Notes: generated from the letters alone by a model not told the origin. DNA of 30,516 bases from Treponema sp. UBA6852 (GCA_002449305.1 DKDI01000011.1:1-30516), one strand, 5' to 3'; counted from the stretch's first letter, positions 15,293 to 23,624 are shown. Numbers and translations: made by a program.

Positions 15293-16507
15293 CTAAACGT
15301 TAGAAAGCAAATGCCCCATCCGTTTTGCCTTTGTTTTCAAATAAAATTCATCATATTTTTGAACTGGAATTTCAAGCGGAATGCGCTCTTCAATTTCAAT
15401 TCCGTTTTCCTTGCAATTCATGGCGTCAATTTTCTGCGGATTGTTTGTCATAAGGCGAAGCTTTGAAACTCCGAGGTTTTTAAGAATTTGAATTCCGCAC
15501 GAATAATCCCGGGCATCTTCTGGAAGACCAAGCGCAAGGTTAGCGTCCACAGTGTCCATTCCCTTGTCCTGAAGACTGTAAGCCTTTATCTTATTAAGGA
15601 TTCCAATTCCTCTTCCTTCCTGAGAAAGATAAACAAGAACTCCCCTTCCTTCCTGAGAAATTTTCTTCATCGCAAGATCAAACTGCTCGCCGCAATCGCA
15701 TTTTCTTGAACCAAAAGTGTCGCCTGTAAGACATTCGCTGTGAACACGGCACAAAACGCTTTTTCCATCGGAAACATTTCCCATGGCCAAAGCTTCGTGA
15801 TGCTCGCCTGTGATTGTGTCTAAAAATCCGTAAAGTTTAAAGTCGCCGTACTTTGTGGGAAGATTTGCTTCTGCAACACGCTCAATAAATTTTTCAGTTG
15901 ACTTTCTGTATTCAATCAAATCAGCAATTGTTATAAGAGTTAAATTCCATTCTTTTGCTTTTTCTTCAAGTTCCGGACGGCGCGCCATGTGTCCATCCTC
16001 GCTCATAATCTCGCAGCAAAGTCCTGCTAGCTCAAGTCCTGCAAGGCGGCACAAATCAACAGTCGCTTCTGTATGTCCCTGACGTTCAAAAATTCCCTTG
16101 TCTTTTGCAACCAAAGGAAACATATGTCCCGGTCGGCGGAAGTCTTCTGGCTTCGTCTCTGGATTTACAAGCGCAACAGCTGTAGCACTTCTTTCAAATG
16201 CGCTTATTCCTGTTGTCGTTGAAACATGGTCTACGGAAACTGTAAAGGCTGTTTCGTGGTTGTCCTGATTCTGAAATGTCATCGGATAAAAATTAAATTT
16301 TTTTGCAATTTCAGAGCTTACTGGCATACAGATAAGTCCGCACGCATTCCGCGCCATGAAATTTATATTTTCGCCTGTAGCGAATCTTGCGGCGCAAATC
16401 AAATCGCCTTCATTCTCGCGGGATTCGTCATCGGTAACCATTATAAGTTTTCCGCTGCGCAAATCCTGCAAAGCTTTTTCTATAAGCGCAAGTTTTTCAG
16501 CCTTCAT
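15293..16507 (-). CDS. ribBA: Bifunctional DHBP synthase / GTP cyclohydrolase II
   Basis: The 404-residue protein supplies both precursors for riboflavin. Residues about 1-205 are dihydroxybutanone phosphate synthase, with DDESRENEGDLI, RPGHMFPLVA and RQGHTEATVD. Residues about 206-404 are GTP cyclohydrolase II, with the zinc-binding cysteines in SECLTGDTFGSRKCDCGEQ, then LSQEGRGIGILNKIKAY and TVDANLALGLPEDARDY. Key residues of both halves are present. GGAGG with an A-rich spacer precedes ATG 16507. The 19-nt region around its ribosome site is identical to that of ribH. Its first codons overlap the end of ribE by 11 nt. Confidence 0.97.
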   Translation of the reverse strand: MKAEKLALIEKALQDLRSGKLIMVTDDESRENEGDLICAARFATGENINFMARNACGLICMPVSSEIAKKFNFYPMTFQNQDNHETAFTVSVDHVSTTTGISAFERSATAVALVNPETKPEDFRRPGHMFPLVAKDKGIFERQGHTEATVDLCRLAGLELAGLCCEIMSEDGHMARRPELEEKAKEWNLTLITIADLIEYRKSTEKFIERVAEANLPTKYGDFKLYGFLDTITGEHHEALAMGNVSDGKSVLCRVHSECLTGDTFGSRKCDCGEQFDLAMKKISQEGRGVLVYLSQEGRGIGILNKIKAYSLQDKGMDTVDANLALGLPEDARDYSCGIQILKNLGVSKLRLMTNNPQKIDAMNCKENGIEIEERIPLEIPVQKYDEFYLKTKAKRMGHLLSNV

Positions 16508-17108
16508 TTTTTTCCTCCAAAGTAAAATGCCTTATATATTTTCCAACTATGTCGCATTCAATGTTTACCAAATCGCCTGTCTTTTTTTTGCTTAAAACGG
16601 TATTGCTCCAAGTATGCGGAATCACCGCTGCAAAAATAACACAAGTAGAGCCGCTCCATTTTACAGAAGCAATAGTCAAGCTGATTCCATCAATTGCAAC
16701 AGAACCTTTTTCAATCATAAACTCGCCAAGTTTTTTTTCCATTGAAAACTGAATATTCACGGCATTTTCATCTTTTGAAAAAGCAAGAATTCTTCCGGTT
16801 CCATCGATATGGCCAGAAACAATGTGTCCGCCGAATCTTCCACAAGCTTTCATTGCACGTTCAAGATTCACAAAGCTTCCGGGGCGAAGGATTTTTAATG
16901 AAGTGCGGCTAAAAGTTTCAGGCGTAACATCGGCTTTAAAAACAGAGCCAGAAAATTCAGCGACAGTAAGGCAAACTCCATTCACGGCAATGCTTTCGCC
17001 AAGCACAAGTCTTTCATTAAAATCAGACTGAATCTCTATCGAAAAAGAATGGCCGGCTCTCACAATATTTTTTACAGTACCAAGGCTTTCTATAATTCCC
17101 GTGAACAA
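16497..17108 (-). CDS. ribE: Riboflavin synthase, alpha subunit
   Basis: RibE converts two lumazine molecules into riboflavin and the ribityl-pyrimidine. The 203-residue product consists of two homologous lumazine-binding barrels: the first with MFTGIIESLGTV and IAVNGVCLTV, the second starting near GGHIVSGHIDGTGRI and holding VAIDGISLTIA. The start is TTG 17108: it gives the invariant MFTGIIE N-terminus and lies 7 nt after GGAGG. The in-frame ATG at 17126 overlaps that site and is rejected. It overlaps ribBA by 11 nt and follows ribD closely, so it is in the same operon. Confidence 0.96.
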   Translation of the reverse strand: MFTGIIESLGTVKNIVRAGHSFSIEIQSDFNERLVLGESIAVNGVCLTVAEFSGSVFKADVTPETFSRTSLKILRPGSFVNLERAMKACGRFGGHIVSGHIDGTGRILAFSKDENAVNIQFSMEKKLGEFMIEKGSVAIDGISLTIASVKWSGSTCVIFAAVIPHTWSNTVLSKKKTGDLVNIECDIVGKYIRHFTLEEKNEG

Positions 17109-17131
17109 AATTATTCCTCCAAACACGGCTC

Positions 17132-18283
17132 TTAAAAATTATATTCCAAAAGCAAATCGCCAGAAAAAGTTTTTATATTTTTCAGCGAAAGATTCACACA
17201 AGACAAAAGGCTTGAGCACTCTGTTCCCTGTACCGGCGAATGCACATCTCCGTTTATTCCACCCAAAATTTTAGGAGCGACAAAGCAAAGCACTTTGTTT
17301 ACAAGGCATTTTTTTTCTTTGCCATAAAAAAACAAACTTGAATTAATAGAGCCGCCGGACTCAACAAGAATGCTGTCAATTGAAAGTTCGCCGAGTTTTT
17401 TTAGCACTTGCAAAATATCAATATGCGAATCTTTTTTTTCAACATGAATTACCTTTGCGCCTTTTTCTTCAAGAGTGGATTTTTTTTCAGAATCCAAGCA
17501 AGTAAAAATTATAAGCGGAATTTCATTTGCAGTCTTTAAAAGATTGCTTTCAAGCGGAATTTTCAATTCAGTATCAAGAACAATACGAATAGGCTGCTTC
17601 AATCCTTCGCCTTGAATTCTGCAAGTTAAAAGCGGATCATCTTTTAGAACAGTTTGAATTCCGCACATAACAGCCGCAGTTGTTCCGCGCAAATAATGAA
17701 CATATTCTCGGGAACTTTCATTTGTAATCCATTTGCTTTCACCTGAAGAAAGAGAAGTTTTTCCGTCTGCGCTTTGTGCATATTTTACAATCACAAAAGG
17801 ACGTTTAGTAGTTATATAATGGAAGAAAATTTCATTTAGGGAATCGCATTCAGCTTTCATAAAATCCCGGAAAACTTTTACACCCGCATTTTCAAGCTGA
17901 ATAACGCCTTTCCCGTTTACAAGAGAATTTGGATCGCGGCTTCCAATCACGACATTTTTTATGCCGGCTTCTATGATTGCCTGAGTGCATGGAGGCTGTT
18001 TTCCTGTGTGGCAGCAAGGCTCCAATGTAACGTAAAGATTCGCTGCGCGGACTTCTGCATTTTTTTCCACCGCATTCTTTAAAGCGTCCCGCTCCGCATG
18101 AAGATTTCCATATTCGTGATGAAAACCTTCCGCAATGATTTTTCCGTCTTTTTCAATTACAGCACCAACAAGAGGATTCGGATGAACTTTTCCGCCGCCT
18201 TTTTTTGCAAGTTCAATTGCACGCTGCATAAAAATCTTCTGAGGAACAAAAACAGTGTTTTTCTCTTCTTCAAAATCAGCCAT
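17132..18283 (-). CDS. ribD: Bifunctional diaminohydroxyphosphoribosylaminopyrimidine deaminase / reductase
   Basis: RibD performs the deamination and the reduction of the pyrimidine intermediate. The 383-residue product has the zinc deaminase domain at about 13-155, with HPNPLVGAVI, H62-A-E64 and EPCCHTGKQPPC (C90 or C91 and C99 as ligands), then the NADPH-dependent reductase domain with IVKYAQSADGKTSL and SILVESGGSINSSL. ATG 18283 is the only start giving a normal N-terminus; it has no Shine-Dalgarno and lies 8-10 nt from a promoter, so the mRNA is probably leaderless. There is no room for, and no sign of, an FMN riboswitch. It heads the riboflavin operon. Confidence 0.95.
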   Translation of the reverse strand: MADFEEEKNTVFVPQKIFMQRAIELAKKGGGKVHPNPLVGAVIEKDGKIIAEGFHHEYGNLHAERDALKNAVEKNAEVRAANLYVTLEPCCHTGKQPPCTQAIIEAGIKNVVIGSRDPNSLVNGKGVIQLENAGVKVFRDFMKAECDSLNEIFFHYITTKRPFVIVKYAQSADGKTSLSSGESKWITNESSREYVHYLRGTTAAVMCGIQTVLKDDPLLTCRIQGEGLKQPIRIVLDTELKIPLESNLLKTANEIPLIIFTCLDSEKKSTLEEKGAKVIHVEKKDSHIDILQVLKKLGELSIDSILVESGGSINSSLFFYGKEKKCLVNKVLCFVAPKILGGINGDVHSPVQGTECSSLLSCVNLSLKNIKTFSGDLLLEYNF

Positions 18284-18291
18284 ACAAGAAA

Positions 18292-18320
18292 GTTTTATAT
18301 CAAACTAAAAACATTGTCAA
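18292..18320 (-). promoter_or_regulatory. Promoter of the riboflavin operon, leaderless type
   Basis: On the minus strand a perfect TTGACA (18315-18320), then either TATAAA (15-nt spacer) or TAAAAC (17-nt spacer, 18292-18297). Either choice puts the transcription start within a few bases of the ribD ATG at 18283. Divergent from the PBP promoter. Confidence 0.65.
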
Positions 18321-18340
18321 TATAAAGCTATTATGCTCGT

Positions 18341-18369
18341 TTGACAATAGAAAAATTTTTATCTATTAT
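18341..18369 (+). promoter_or_regulatory. Promoter of the class A PBP gene, leaderless type
   Basis: A perfect TTGACA (18341-18346), 17 nt, TATTAT (18364-18369), then 8 nt to ATG 18378. No Shine-Dalgarno. The transcript should begin within about 2 nt of the start codon. Confidence 0.75.
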
Positions 18370-18377
18370 ATGTTGTT

Positions 18378-20978
18378 ATGAAAAAATGCGGGACTATGCC
18401 ACTCATTCTTAGCGGAGCATTGCTTTTTTTTGCACTTGTTTTCGGCTCTCTTCTTGGAGCGGGACTTGCAGCTACACGGAATACAATAAACACTGAAAAT
18501 TTCACGGACTTTGAAACTTCACTTCCTACAAGACTTTTGGACATAAACGGAGAGCTTATAACTGAATTTGCAAGCGACGAGCGACGTGAAATAATCGCAC
18601 TGAAAAATCTTCCGCAGCACATGATTGATGCGCTTCTTACAAGAGAAGACCGCATTTTTTACAGCCACCACGGATTCAGCGTAAAAGCTTTGTTCAGGGC
18701 AGTTGTCGGCGTTCTTACAAGAAGCTCGCTTGGGGGCGGCTCAACACTTACTCAGCAAATCGCAGGAACTTTGTATTGCGACCGTCAGGAATATTCAGTC
18801 AAGCGAAAGCTCAAGGAACTTTGGTGGGCAATCCAAATGGAGCGCAGATACTCAAAGGATGAAATCTTAGAACTTTATCTGAATAAAATTTATTTTGGCG
18901 GAGGAACTTACGGAGTCAATGCGGCAAGCAAATATTACTTTGGACACGACGCCACAGAAATAACTCCGGCGGAATCTGCAATCCTCGTAATCCAGCTTTC
19001 AAATCCTTCTTTTTACAATCCATTTGAACATCCAAACAGAGCAATGGCAAGGCAAAAAGATGTTCTTGAAGCGATGGTAAATTCAGGCTACATTTCCCAG
19101 CAGCAGGCGGACGACAGTTTTGACGCATACTGGGCAAATTTTGACTACACAAGAACAAACGCTTCCGCGCACGCAATGCAAAATGACGAAGCTCCTTGGT
19201 TCAGCGAGTATGTAAGAAGAAATTTAAGCGGAATGATTTACGGCACAGAAGACATTTACACAAGCGGATTCACCGTAAACACAACATTGAATCTTTCACA
19301 TCAAAAAGCCGCAGAAGAAGTAATGCAGGATTATATCCATGCGGCAAACAGAATTTACCAGCGCACAATGAATTCCCATGAACGCGCAACATTCAGCAAA
19401 TATATTCCGCTCACAGAACTTTTAAGCCTTGTATTCGACTTGCCGGACTTAAAGCTTGGCCAGCAAAGAAACCAGGCAACAGCAATGAATCAGTACCGCG
19501 ATGAAATAAATCCTATAATCGACGTAATGTCCATGGTCTGCGGAATTGAATCTTTAAAGACTGAAATTGTCAACAAAGGAAATTCCTTGATTCAGCAGAA
19601 AGCAGAAAAAACAACAATCGAAGGCACAATGATTGCCATTGAAAATTCAACTGGCTACATAGACGCGCTTGTTGGCGGCTCAAAATATGACAAGGCAAAC
19701 CAGTTTATCCGCGCGGTACAGGCAAAGCTTCAGCCTGGCTCAACATTCAAGCCGCTTTACTATTCTGAAGCAATTGAAAGCCAGAAATTCACAATGACAA
19801 CAATTATAAGCGACACGCCGCAGGTTTTCCACAAAGAAGATGGAACTCCTTATATTCCACAGGACTTTAAAGGCCAGTGGGAAGGCGATGTTGAATTCTG
19901 GTATGCTCTAGCCCACTCCATGAACGTGCCATCAATAAAAGTTTTAGACACAATCGGATTCGACTCAGCAATAAAAAGAACTTCCGCCCTTTTAGGAATT
20001 CCGTCAAACGAATTTGAAGCAAGGCACTTTGAGCCGGTTTATCCGTTTGGACTTGGAGTTTGCTCTGTGCGTCCTATTGAAGTTGCAAAAGCTTATGCCA
20101 CAATTGCAAACCACGGAAAAGAAGTAAAGCCGATTGCAATTCTTTCAGTTGAAGACAAAAACGGAAACATAATTTTCAATCCTGGAAAAGAACAGGCAGA
20201 CGCACAAAAATCCAGAAACGGAGCAAAGCAGATTCTTACAGAAGAAACAGCATTTATAATGCAGGAAATTATGAAGAATACTGTGGCAAGCGGAACTTTA
20301 AGATACGGCTCTGACTGGGATTCAACATATTGGGTTACAGGAAAAAGAAAAGGACGCGGAAACAAATTCAACTTTGTAAATTCAAACGGAAAAACATTCC
20401 AAATGCCTGTAGCAGGAAAAACCGGAACAACTCAGAACTGGGCAGACGCCTGGGCAGCTGGATTCACGCCATATTACACTTCTGTTTTCTGGTTTGGATT
20501 CGATAAGCCTGGACAATCTCTTGGACTTTCGATTACAGGCTCAACTTTAGCAGGTGTTGCCTGGGGCGACTACATGAATGCAGCAAACCAAGGAAAGCCG
20601 TACAAGCCGTTCTATGATGAAAAGCCAAAAGACCTAGTTCAACTTGAAGTTTGCACAAGAAGCGGCGGAATCTTAACTCCTGAATGCGGAAGCAACAGAA
20701 TTACCGCATATTATTATCCAGGAACAGAGCCGACCGAGCCTTGCAAAAAACACACTGATGATTCTGGCAGAAATTTAGGAGCCGCAAGACTTCAAAAAGC
20801 AAGAATCAGAGCAGGATACTATTTTGACGAAGGAATTGACGACAGTCCGCTTATGGTTGACTTGAGTTTCCTTAAGAGCGGAAAACTTTCTTCTGAAATA
20901 AGGCAGGAAGAATCCGAATATGAACTCTTGCAGCCGCAGAGAAATTCCGATGATTTTTCAAACTGGCTTCTTGACTAA
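18378..20978 (+). CDS. Class A penicillin-binding protein (PBP1A type)
   Basis: A bifunctional peptidoglycan synthase of 866 residues. A TM helix at about 8-32 anchors it in the inner membrane. The GT51 transglycosylase domain follows: catalytic E90 in TREDRIFYSHHGFS, GGGSTLTQQIAG (119-130), KLKELWWAIQMERRYSKDEI and LYLNKIYFGGGTYGV. The transpeptidase domain has the serine motif S455-T-F-K458 in LQPGSTFKP, S514-M-N516 and K681-T-G683 in AGKTGTTQNWADAW, so all three active-site motifs are intact. The C-terminal tail (about 790-866) is charged and ends in an acidic stretch. Its stop codon region contains the -35 box of the following gene. The name pbp1A/mrcA is probable by architecture but not certain. 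Confidence 0.95.
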   Translation: MKKCGTMPLILSGALLFFALVFGSLLGAGLAATRNTINTENFTDFETSLPTRLLDINGELITEFASDERREIIALKNLPQHMIDALLTREDRIFYSHHGFSVKALFRAVVGVLTRSSLGGGSTLTQQIAGTLYCDRQEYSVKRKLKELWWAIQMERRYSKDEILELYLNKIYFGGGTYGVNAASKYYFGHDATEITPAESAILVIQLSNPSFYNPFEHPNRAMARQKDVLEAMVNSGYISQQQADDSFDAYWANFDYTRTNASAHAMQNDEAPWFSEYVRRNLSGMIYGTEDIYTSGFTVNTTLNLSHQKAAEEVMQDYIHAANRIYQRTMNSHERATFSKYIPLTELLSLVFDLPDLKLGQQRNQATAMNQYRDEINPIIDVMSMVCGIESLKTEIVNKGNSLIQQKAEKTTIEGTMIAIENSTGYIDALVGGSKYDKANQFIRAVQAKLQPGSTFKPLYYSEAIESQKFTMTTIISDTPQVFHKEDGTPYIPQDFKGQWEGDVEFWYALAHSMNVPSIKVLDTIGFDSAIKRTSALLGIPSNEFEARHFEPVYPFGLGVCSVRPIEVAKAYATIANHGKEVKPIAILSVEDKNGNIIFNPGKEQADAQKSRNGAKQILTEETAFIMQEIMKNTVASGTLRYGSDWDSTYWVTGKRKGRGNKFNFVNSNGKTFQMPVAGKTGTTQNWADAWAAGFTPYYTSVFWFGFDKPGQSLGLSITGSTLAGVAWGDYMNAANQGKPYKPFYDEKPKDLVQLEVCTRSGGILTPECGSNRITAYYYPGTEPTEPCKKHTDDSGRNLGAARLQKARIRAGYYFDEGIDDSPLMVDLSFLKSGKLSSEIRQEESEYELLQPQRNSDDFSNWLLD

Positions 20979-20999
20979 AAAACAAAGATTGCCTATTTT
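20971..20999 (+). promoter_or_regulatory. Promoter of the ParB-like gene, leaderless type
   Basis: TTGACT (20971-20976), 17 nt, TATTTT (20994-20999), then 8 nt to ATG 21008 with no Shine-Dalgarno. The -35 box is formed by the last codons and the stop codon of the upstream PBP gene. Confidence 0.6.
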
Positions 21000-21007
21000 T
21001 TAATTAA

Positions 21008-21421
21008 ATGCTTGTAAAAATTGAAGACATAAAAGTAAAAAAACGAGTTCGCCGTGATTTGGGAGATTTAACCGCATTAAAAGAAAGCATGCACCGTTAT
21101 GGTCTTATGAATCCAATCACGCTGAATTCCAACTATGAGCTTGTGGCAGGAGAGCGCAGGCTTGAAGCTGCAAAATCTTTAGGCTGGGAAAGAATCAACG
21201 CAAATGTCCTTGACGCGAATGTTGACAATATCCGCCAGCTTGAAATGGAGCTTGAAGAAAACAATCAGCGCAAGGAATTTACAGATGAAGAACTCATGGA
21301 AGGATACAAGCGCCTTGAAAAACTAAAAAATCCTCCGCTGATTATGCGTTTTCTAAAATTCATCGCCAATATCTTTATAAAAATCGCAGAGTTTATAAAA
21401 TCACTTTTTGGAAAAAAATAA
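21008..21421 (+). CDS. Small ParB/Srx N-terminal-domain protein with amphipathic C-terminal tail
   Basis: The 137-residue product begins with a ParB/sulfiredoxin-type nuclease-like domain: residues 1-70 read MLVKIEDIKVKKRVRRDLGD, LKESMHRYGLMNPITL and the characteristic LVAGERRLEAAKSLGW (compare GERR in ParB box I/II). A short helical part, ELEENNQRKEFTDEELMEGYKRL, follows as in ParB-like proteins, but the helix-turn-helix and the dimer domain are absent. Residues about 108-137 form an amphipathic, Phe/Ile/Lys-rich helix (MRFLKFIANIFIKIAEFI) that could lie on a membrane. Function unknown. It is unlikely to be the chromosome-segregation ParB; a CTPase-like membrane switch is possible but unproven. 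It has its own promoter. Confidence 0.8.
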   Translation: MLVKIEDIKVKKRVRRDLGDLTALKESMHRYGLMNPITLNSNYELVAGERRLEAAKSLGWERINANVLDANVDNIRQLEMELEENNQRKEFTDEELMEGYKRLEKLKNPPLIMRFLKFIANIFIKIAEFIKSLFGKK

Positions 21422-21447
21422 TTTTAAAATCTTACAACAATTTCTCT

Positions 21448-21476
21448 TTGCATTTCATCATTTTGTGCCTTATAAT
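21448..21476 (+). promoter_or_regulatory. Promoter of the kinase gene
   Basis: TTGCAT (21448-21453), 17 nt, TATAAT (21471-21476). The start would be near 21483, giving a leader of about 53 nt with a GGAGG site at 21523-21527. Confidence 0.7.
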
Positions 21477-21479
21477 TAA

Positions 21480-21496
21480 ATGATAAAAAATATCAT
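21480..21496. promoter_or_regulatory. Palindrome at the kinase transcription start
   Basis: ATGATA, AAAAA, TATCAT: a perfect 6-bp inverted repeat beginning 4 nt after the -10 box, so it covers the predicted +1. It could be an operator or a weak 5' hairpin. No regulator can be named. Confidence 0.4.
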
Positions 21497-21535
21497 GTTT
21501 AAAAATTCAGCAAATCATTTTCGGAGGCACACAAC

Positions 21536-23188
21536 ATGAAAAAAATTAAAATCACGTTTCCAGACAATTCATTTATAGAGGCAGAAAATGAAGTCCGCCC
21601 GATTCTTTTCCTTGAGAAATTCAATGCAAAAAATAAAAGAATTGTCGCAGTAAAAGTAAACAATGAAATCTGCTCTTTGGACAGCCCGGTAAGCATAACT
21701 TCAAACATAGAGCCAGTTTTTTCAGATTCAAAGGACGGAAGCGCAATCTACAGAAGATCTCTTTGCTTTGTTCTAGCATCGGCGGCGCACAAAATTTTCC
21801 CGGGAAAAAGGCTTCTAGTCGGACACAGTTTGGGCTACGGCTACTATTACACGCTCGAACTTGGAGAACCTCTTACAAGAGAAAACATTTTGAAGCTAAA
21901 AAATGAAATGGAGCAAATCATAAAAGATGACAAAATAATTGAAACAGATTTCATTTCATATTCAGAAGCCTGCTCGCTTTTTGAAGAACTCGGACTTACA
22001 GAAACCCGAAAGCAACTGAACTACAGATGCCCTTCCCGAGTCCAGATTAACAGGCTTGAAGGTTTTTCAGATTTGTATTTTGGACCGCTAGTTGGAACAA
22101 CAGGCATTTTAAATGTTTTTGACCTGCTTCCATATAGCGACGGATTTCTTTTGCGATTCCCCAAAAAAGGCCAGCCTGAAAAGCTCACGGAATTTGTTGA
22201 TCAGCCTAAGCTTTTTGAAATTTACAAGTCATACAAGCTTTGGGGAAAAAGACTGAATGTAACATCGGCGGCAAGCTTGAACCAGCTGATTCACGACCGA
22301 AAAGAATCTGAATTTATAGACATAACAGAAACACTTCAGACAAAAAGAATTTCCAATATAGCAGATGAAATTCTCAAGAAGAAATCAGCAAGAATCGTCC
22401 TTATAGCAGGTCCGTCTTCCTCTGGAAAAACAACAACCAGCAAAAAACTTGCATTGCAGCTTGAAGCAATTGGATACAAACCAAAAGTAATAAGCCTTGA
22501 TAGTTATTATCTTGGCCGCACGCAAACTCCAAAAGACGAAAACGGAAACTACGACTACGAGTGCCTAGAAGCCTTGAACATCGAGCTTTTAAATCAAAAC
22601 CTTGTTGACCTGTTTGCAGGAAAACAAATCAAGCTGCCGTCTTATGACTTCCATGCCGGAGTAAGCTATTTTAAAGGCGACACAATGACTTTAGAAGAAA
22701 GCGATATTTTAATAATGGAAGGAATTCACGGACTTAATGACAAGCTTACACCTTTAGTTCCAGCAGATAAAAAGTTTAAAATCTACATTTCCGCATTAAC
22801 CCAGCTGAACCTTGACGACCACAATAGAATTTCAACAAGCGACAACAGGCTTATAAGAAGAATTGTAAGAGATTCCCGCTACAGAGGAAAAAGCGCGGCA
22901 GACACAATCGCAATGTGGGAAAGCGTGCAAAAAGGCGAACAGCTTCACATATTCCCGTTTCAGAACAATGCCGATGCAATGCTGAACACTGCTTTGGACT
23001 ATGAGCTTCCGGTTTTAAAAGTCTATGCAGAACCGCTTTTAAGATGTGTAAGTCCGCTTCAAAAAGAATACGCAGAGGCAAACAGGCTTCTTCAATTTTT
23101 AAACTGCTTTTCTACAATTCCTGCAACTTCAGTTCCAACGCAGTCTATAATCAGGGAATTTATAGGCGGAAGCGCATTTAAATACTAA
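21536..23188 (+). CDS. Uridine-kinase-like P-loop kinase with TGS/ThrRS-like N-terminal half
   Basis: The 550-residue product is a fusion. Residues 1-62 resemble a TGS domain (IKITFPDNSFIEAE). Residues about 65-240 resemble the editing-domain region of threonyl-tRNA synthetase, e.g. KIFPGKRLLVGHSLGYGYYY, but the HxxxH metal motif is replaced by R74-S-L-C-F78. Residues about 285-500 form a phosphoribulokinase/uridine-kinase domain with Walker A GPSSSGKT at 292-299 (K298), then VISLDSYYLGR, SYDFHAG and LIMEGIHGLN. This arrangement is known from uncharacterised nucleoside-kinase family proteins of several phyla. The start is ATG 21536, 8 nt after GGAGG. Substrate unproven. It ends tail to tail with fliJ, the stops overlapping by 4 nt. 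Confidence 0.85.
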   Translation: MKKIKITFPDNSFIEAENEVRPILFLEKFNAKNKRIVAVKVNNEICSLDSPVSITSNIEPVFSDSKDGSAIYRRSLCFVLASAAHKIFPGKRLLVGHSLGYGYYYTLELGEPLTRENILKLKNEMEQIIKDDKIIETDFISYSEACSLFEELGLTETRKQLNYRCPSRVQINRLEGFSDLYFGPLVGTTGILNVFDLLPYSDGFLLRFPKKGQPEKLTEFVDQPKLFEIYKSYKLWGKRLNVTSAASLNQLIHDRKESEFIDITETLQTKRISNIADEILKKKSARIVLIAGPSSSGKTTTSKKLALQLEAIGYKPKVISLDSYYLGRTQTPKDENGNYDYECLEALNIELLNQNLVDLFAGKQIKLPSYDFHAGVSYFKGDTMTLEESDILIMEGIHGLNDKLTPLVPADKKFKIYISALTQLNLDDHNRISTSDNRLIRRIVRDSRYRGKSAADTIAMWESVQKGEQLHIFPFQNNADAMLNTALDYELPVLKVYAEPLLRCVSPLQKEYAEANRLLQFLNCFSTIPATSVPTQSIIREFIGGSAFKY

Positions 23189-23613
23189 ATCCATTTTTTT
23201 CTGGCAGTCACAATATCGTCGGCTGCCAGTTCTTCAGCTTTTAAACTGTCTTTTTTCCATTGGCGGAATTTATTTTCCTTTAGCTTTTCAAGAACTTTGA
23301 CCTTTTGCATTGCATTGCGGACAACTTCGCGCTTTTCATCTGCGGCAATCTGCGCCGTGGCAAGTTCTTCCAAAAACTTTTCTTTCTTCTGCTCAAGCAT
23401 GAAAAAAAAAGACTGGATTTCAGCCTGAATAAGAAAATCTGTATTTGTATCAAAATTTTTTATTGTGGAAACTTTTCTTTTTGCAATGGAATCAAGCTCG
23501 CCCTGAATTCTTGCGACTTCCGCATTTGCCTTGCCAAGTTCTATTTCTGCCTGGCGCTGCTCGAATATTCTGAGGTCAAGAATTTTCTGCATTGAAAAAG
23601 AAAATTTTTTCAT
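23185..23613 (-). CDS. fliJ: Flagellar export protein FliJ
   Basis: FliJ is the cytoplasmic stalk-like chaperone that works with the FliI ATPase ring in flagellar protein export. The 142-residue product is almost entirely helical and coiled-coil, opening FSFSMQKILDLRIFEQRQAE, which is typical of FliJ N-termini. It has no other motif; assignment relies on length, coiled coil and position after fliI. ATG 23613 lies 11 nt after the fliI stop with no evident Shine-Dalgarno, so it may depend on coupled translation. It is the last flagellar gene seen here; its stop overlaps the convergent kinase stop, leaving no space for a terminator between them. Confidence 0.9.
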   Translation of the reverse strand: MKKFSFSMQKILDLRIFEQRQAEIELGKANAEVARIQGELDSIAKRKVSTIKNFDTNTDFLIQAEIQSFFFMLEQKKEKFLEELATAQIAADEKREVVRNAMQKVKVLEKLKENKFRQWKKDSLKAEELAADDIVTARKKWI

Positions 23614-23624
23614 AAAGATAAAAA

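Noticed and set aside
17109..17126. ATG 17126 as the ribE start
   Set aside because: It overlaps the GGAGG site and adds residues before the invariant MFTGIIE start.
18284..18377. FMN riboswitch before ribD
   Set aside because: The gap to the divergent PBP gene is only 94 nt, contains both promoters and shows none of the conserved RFN segments.
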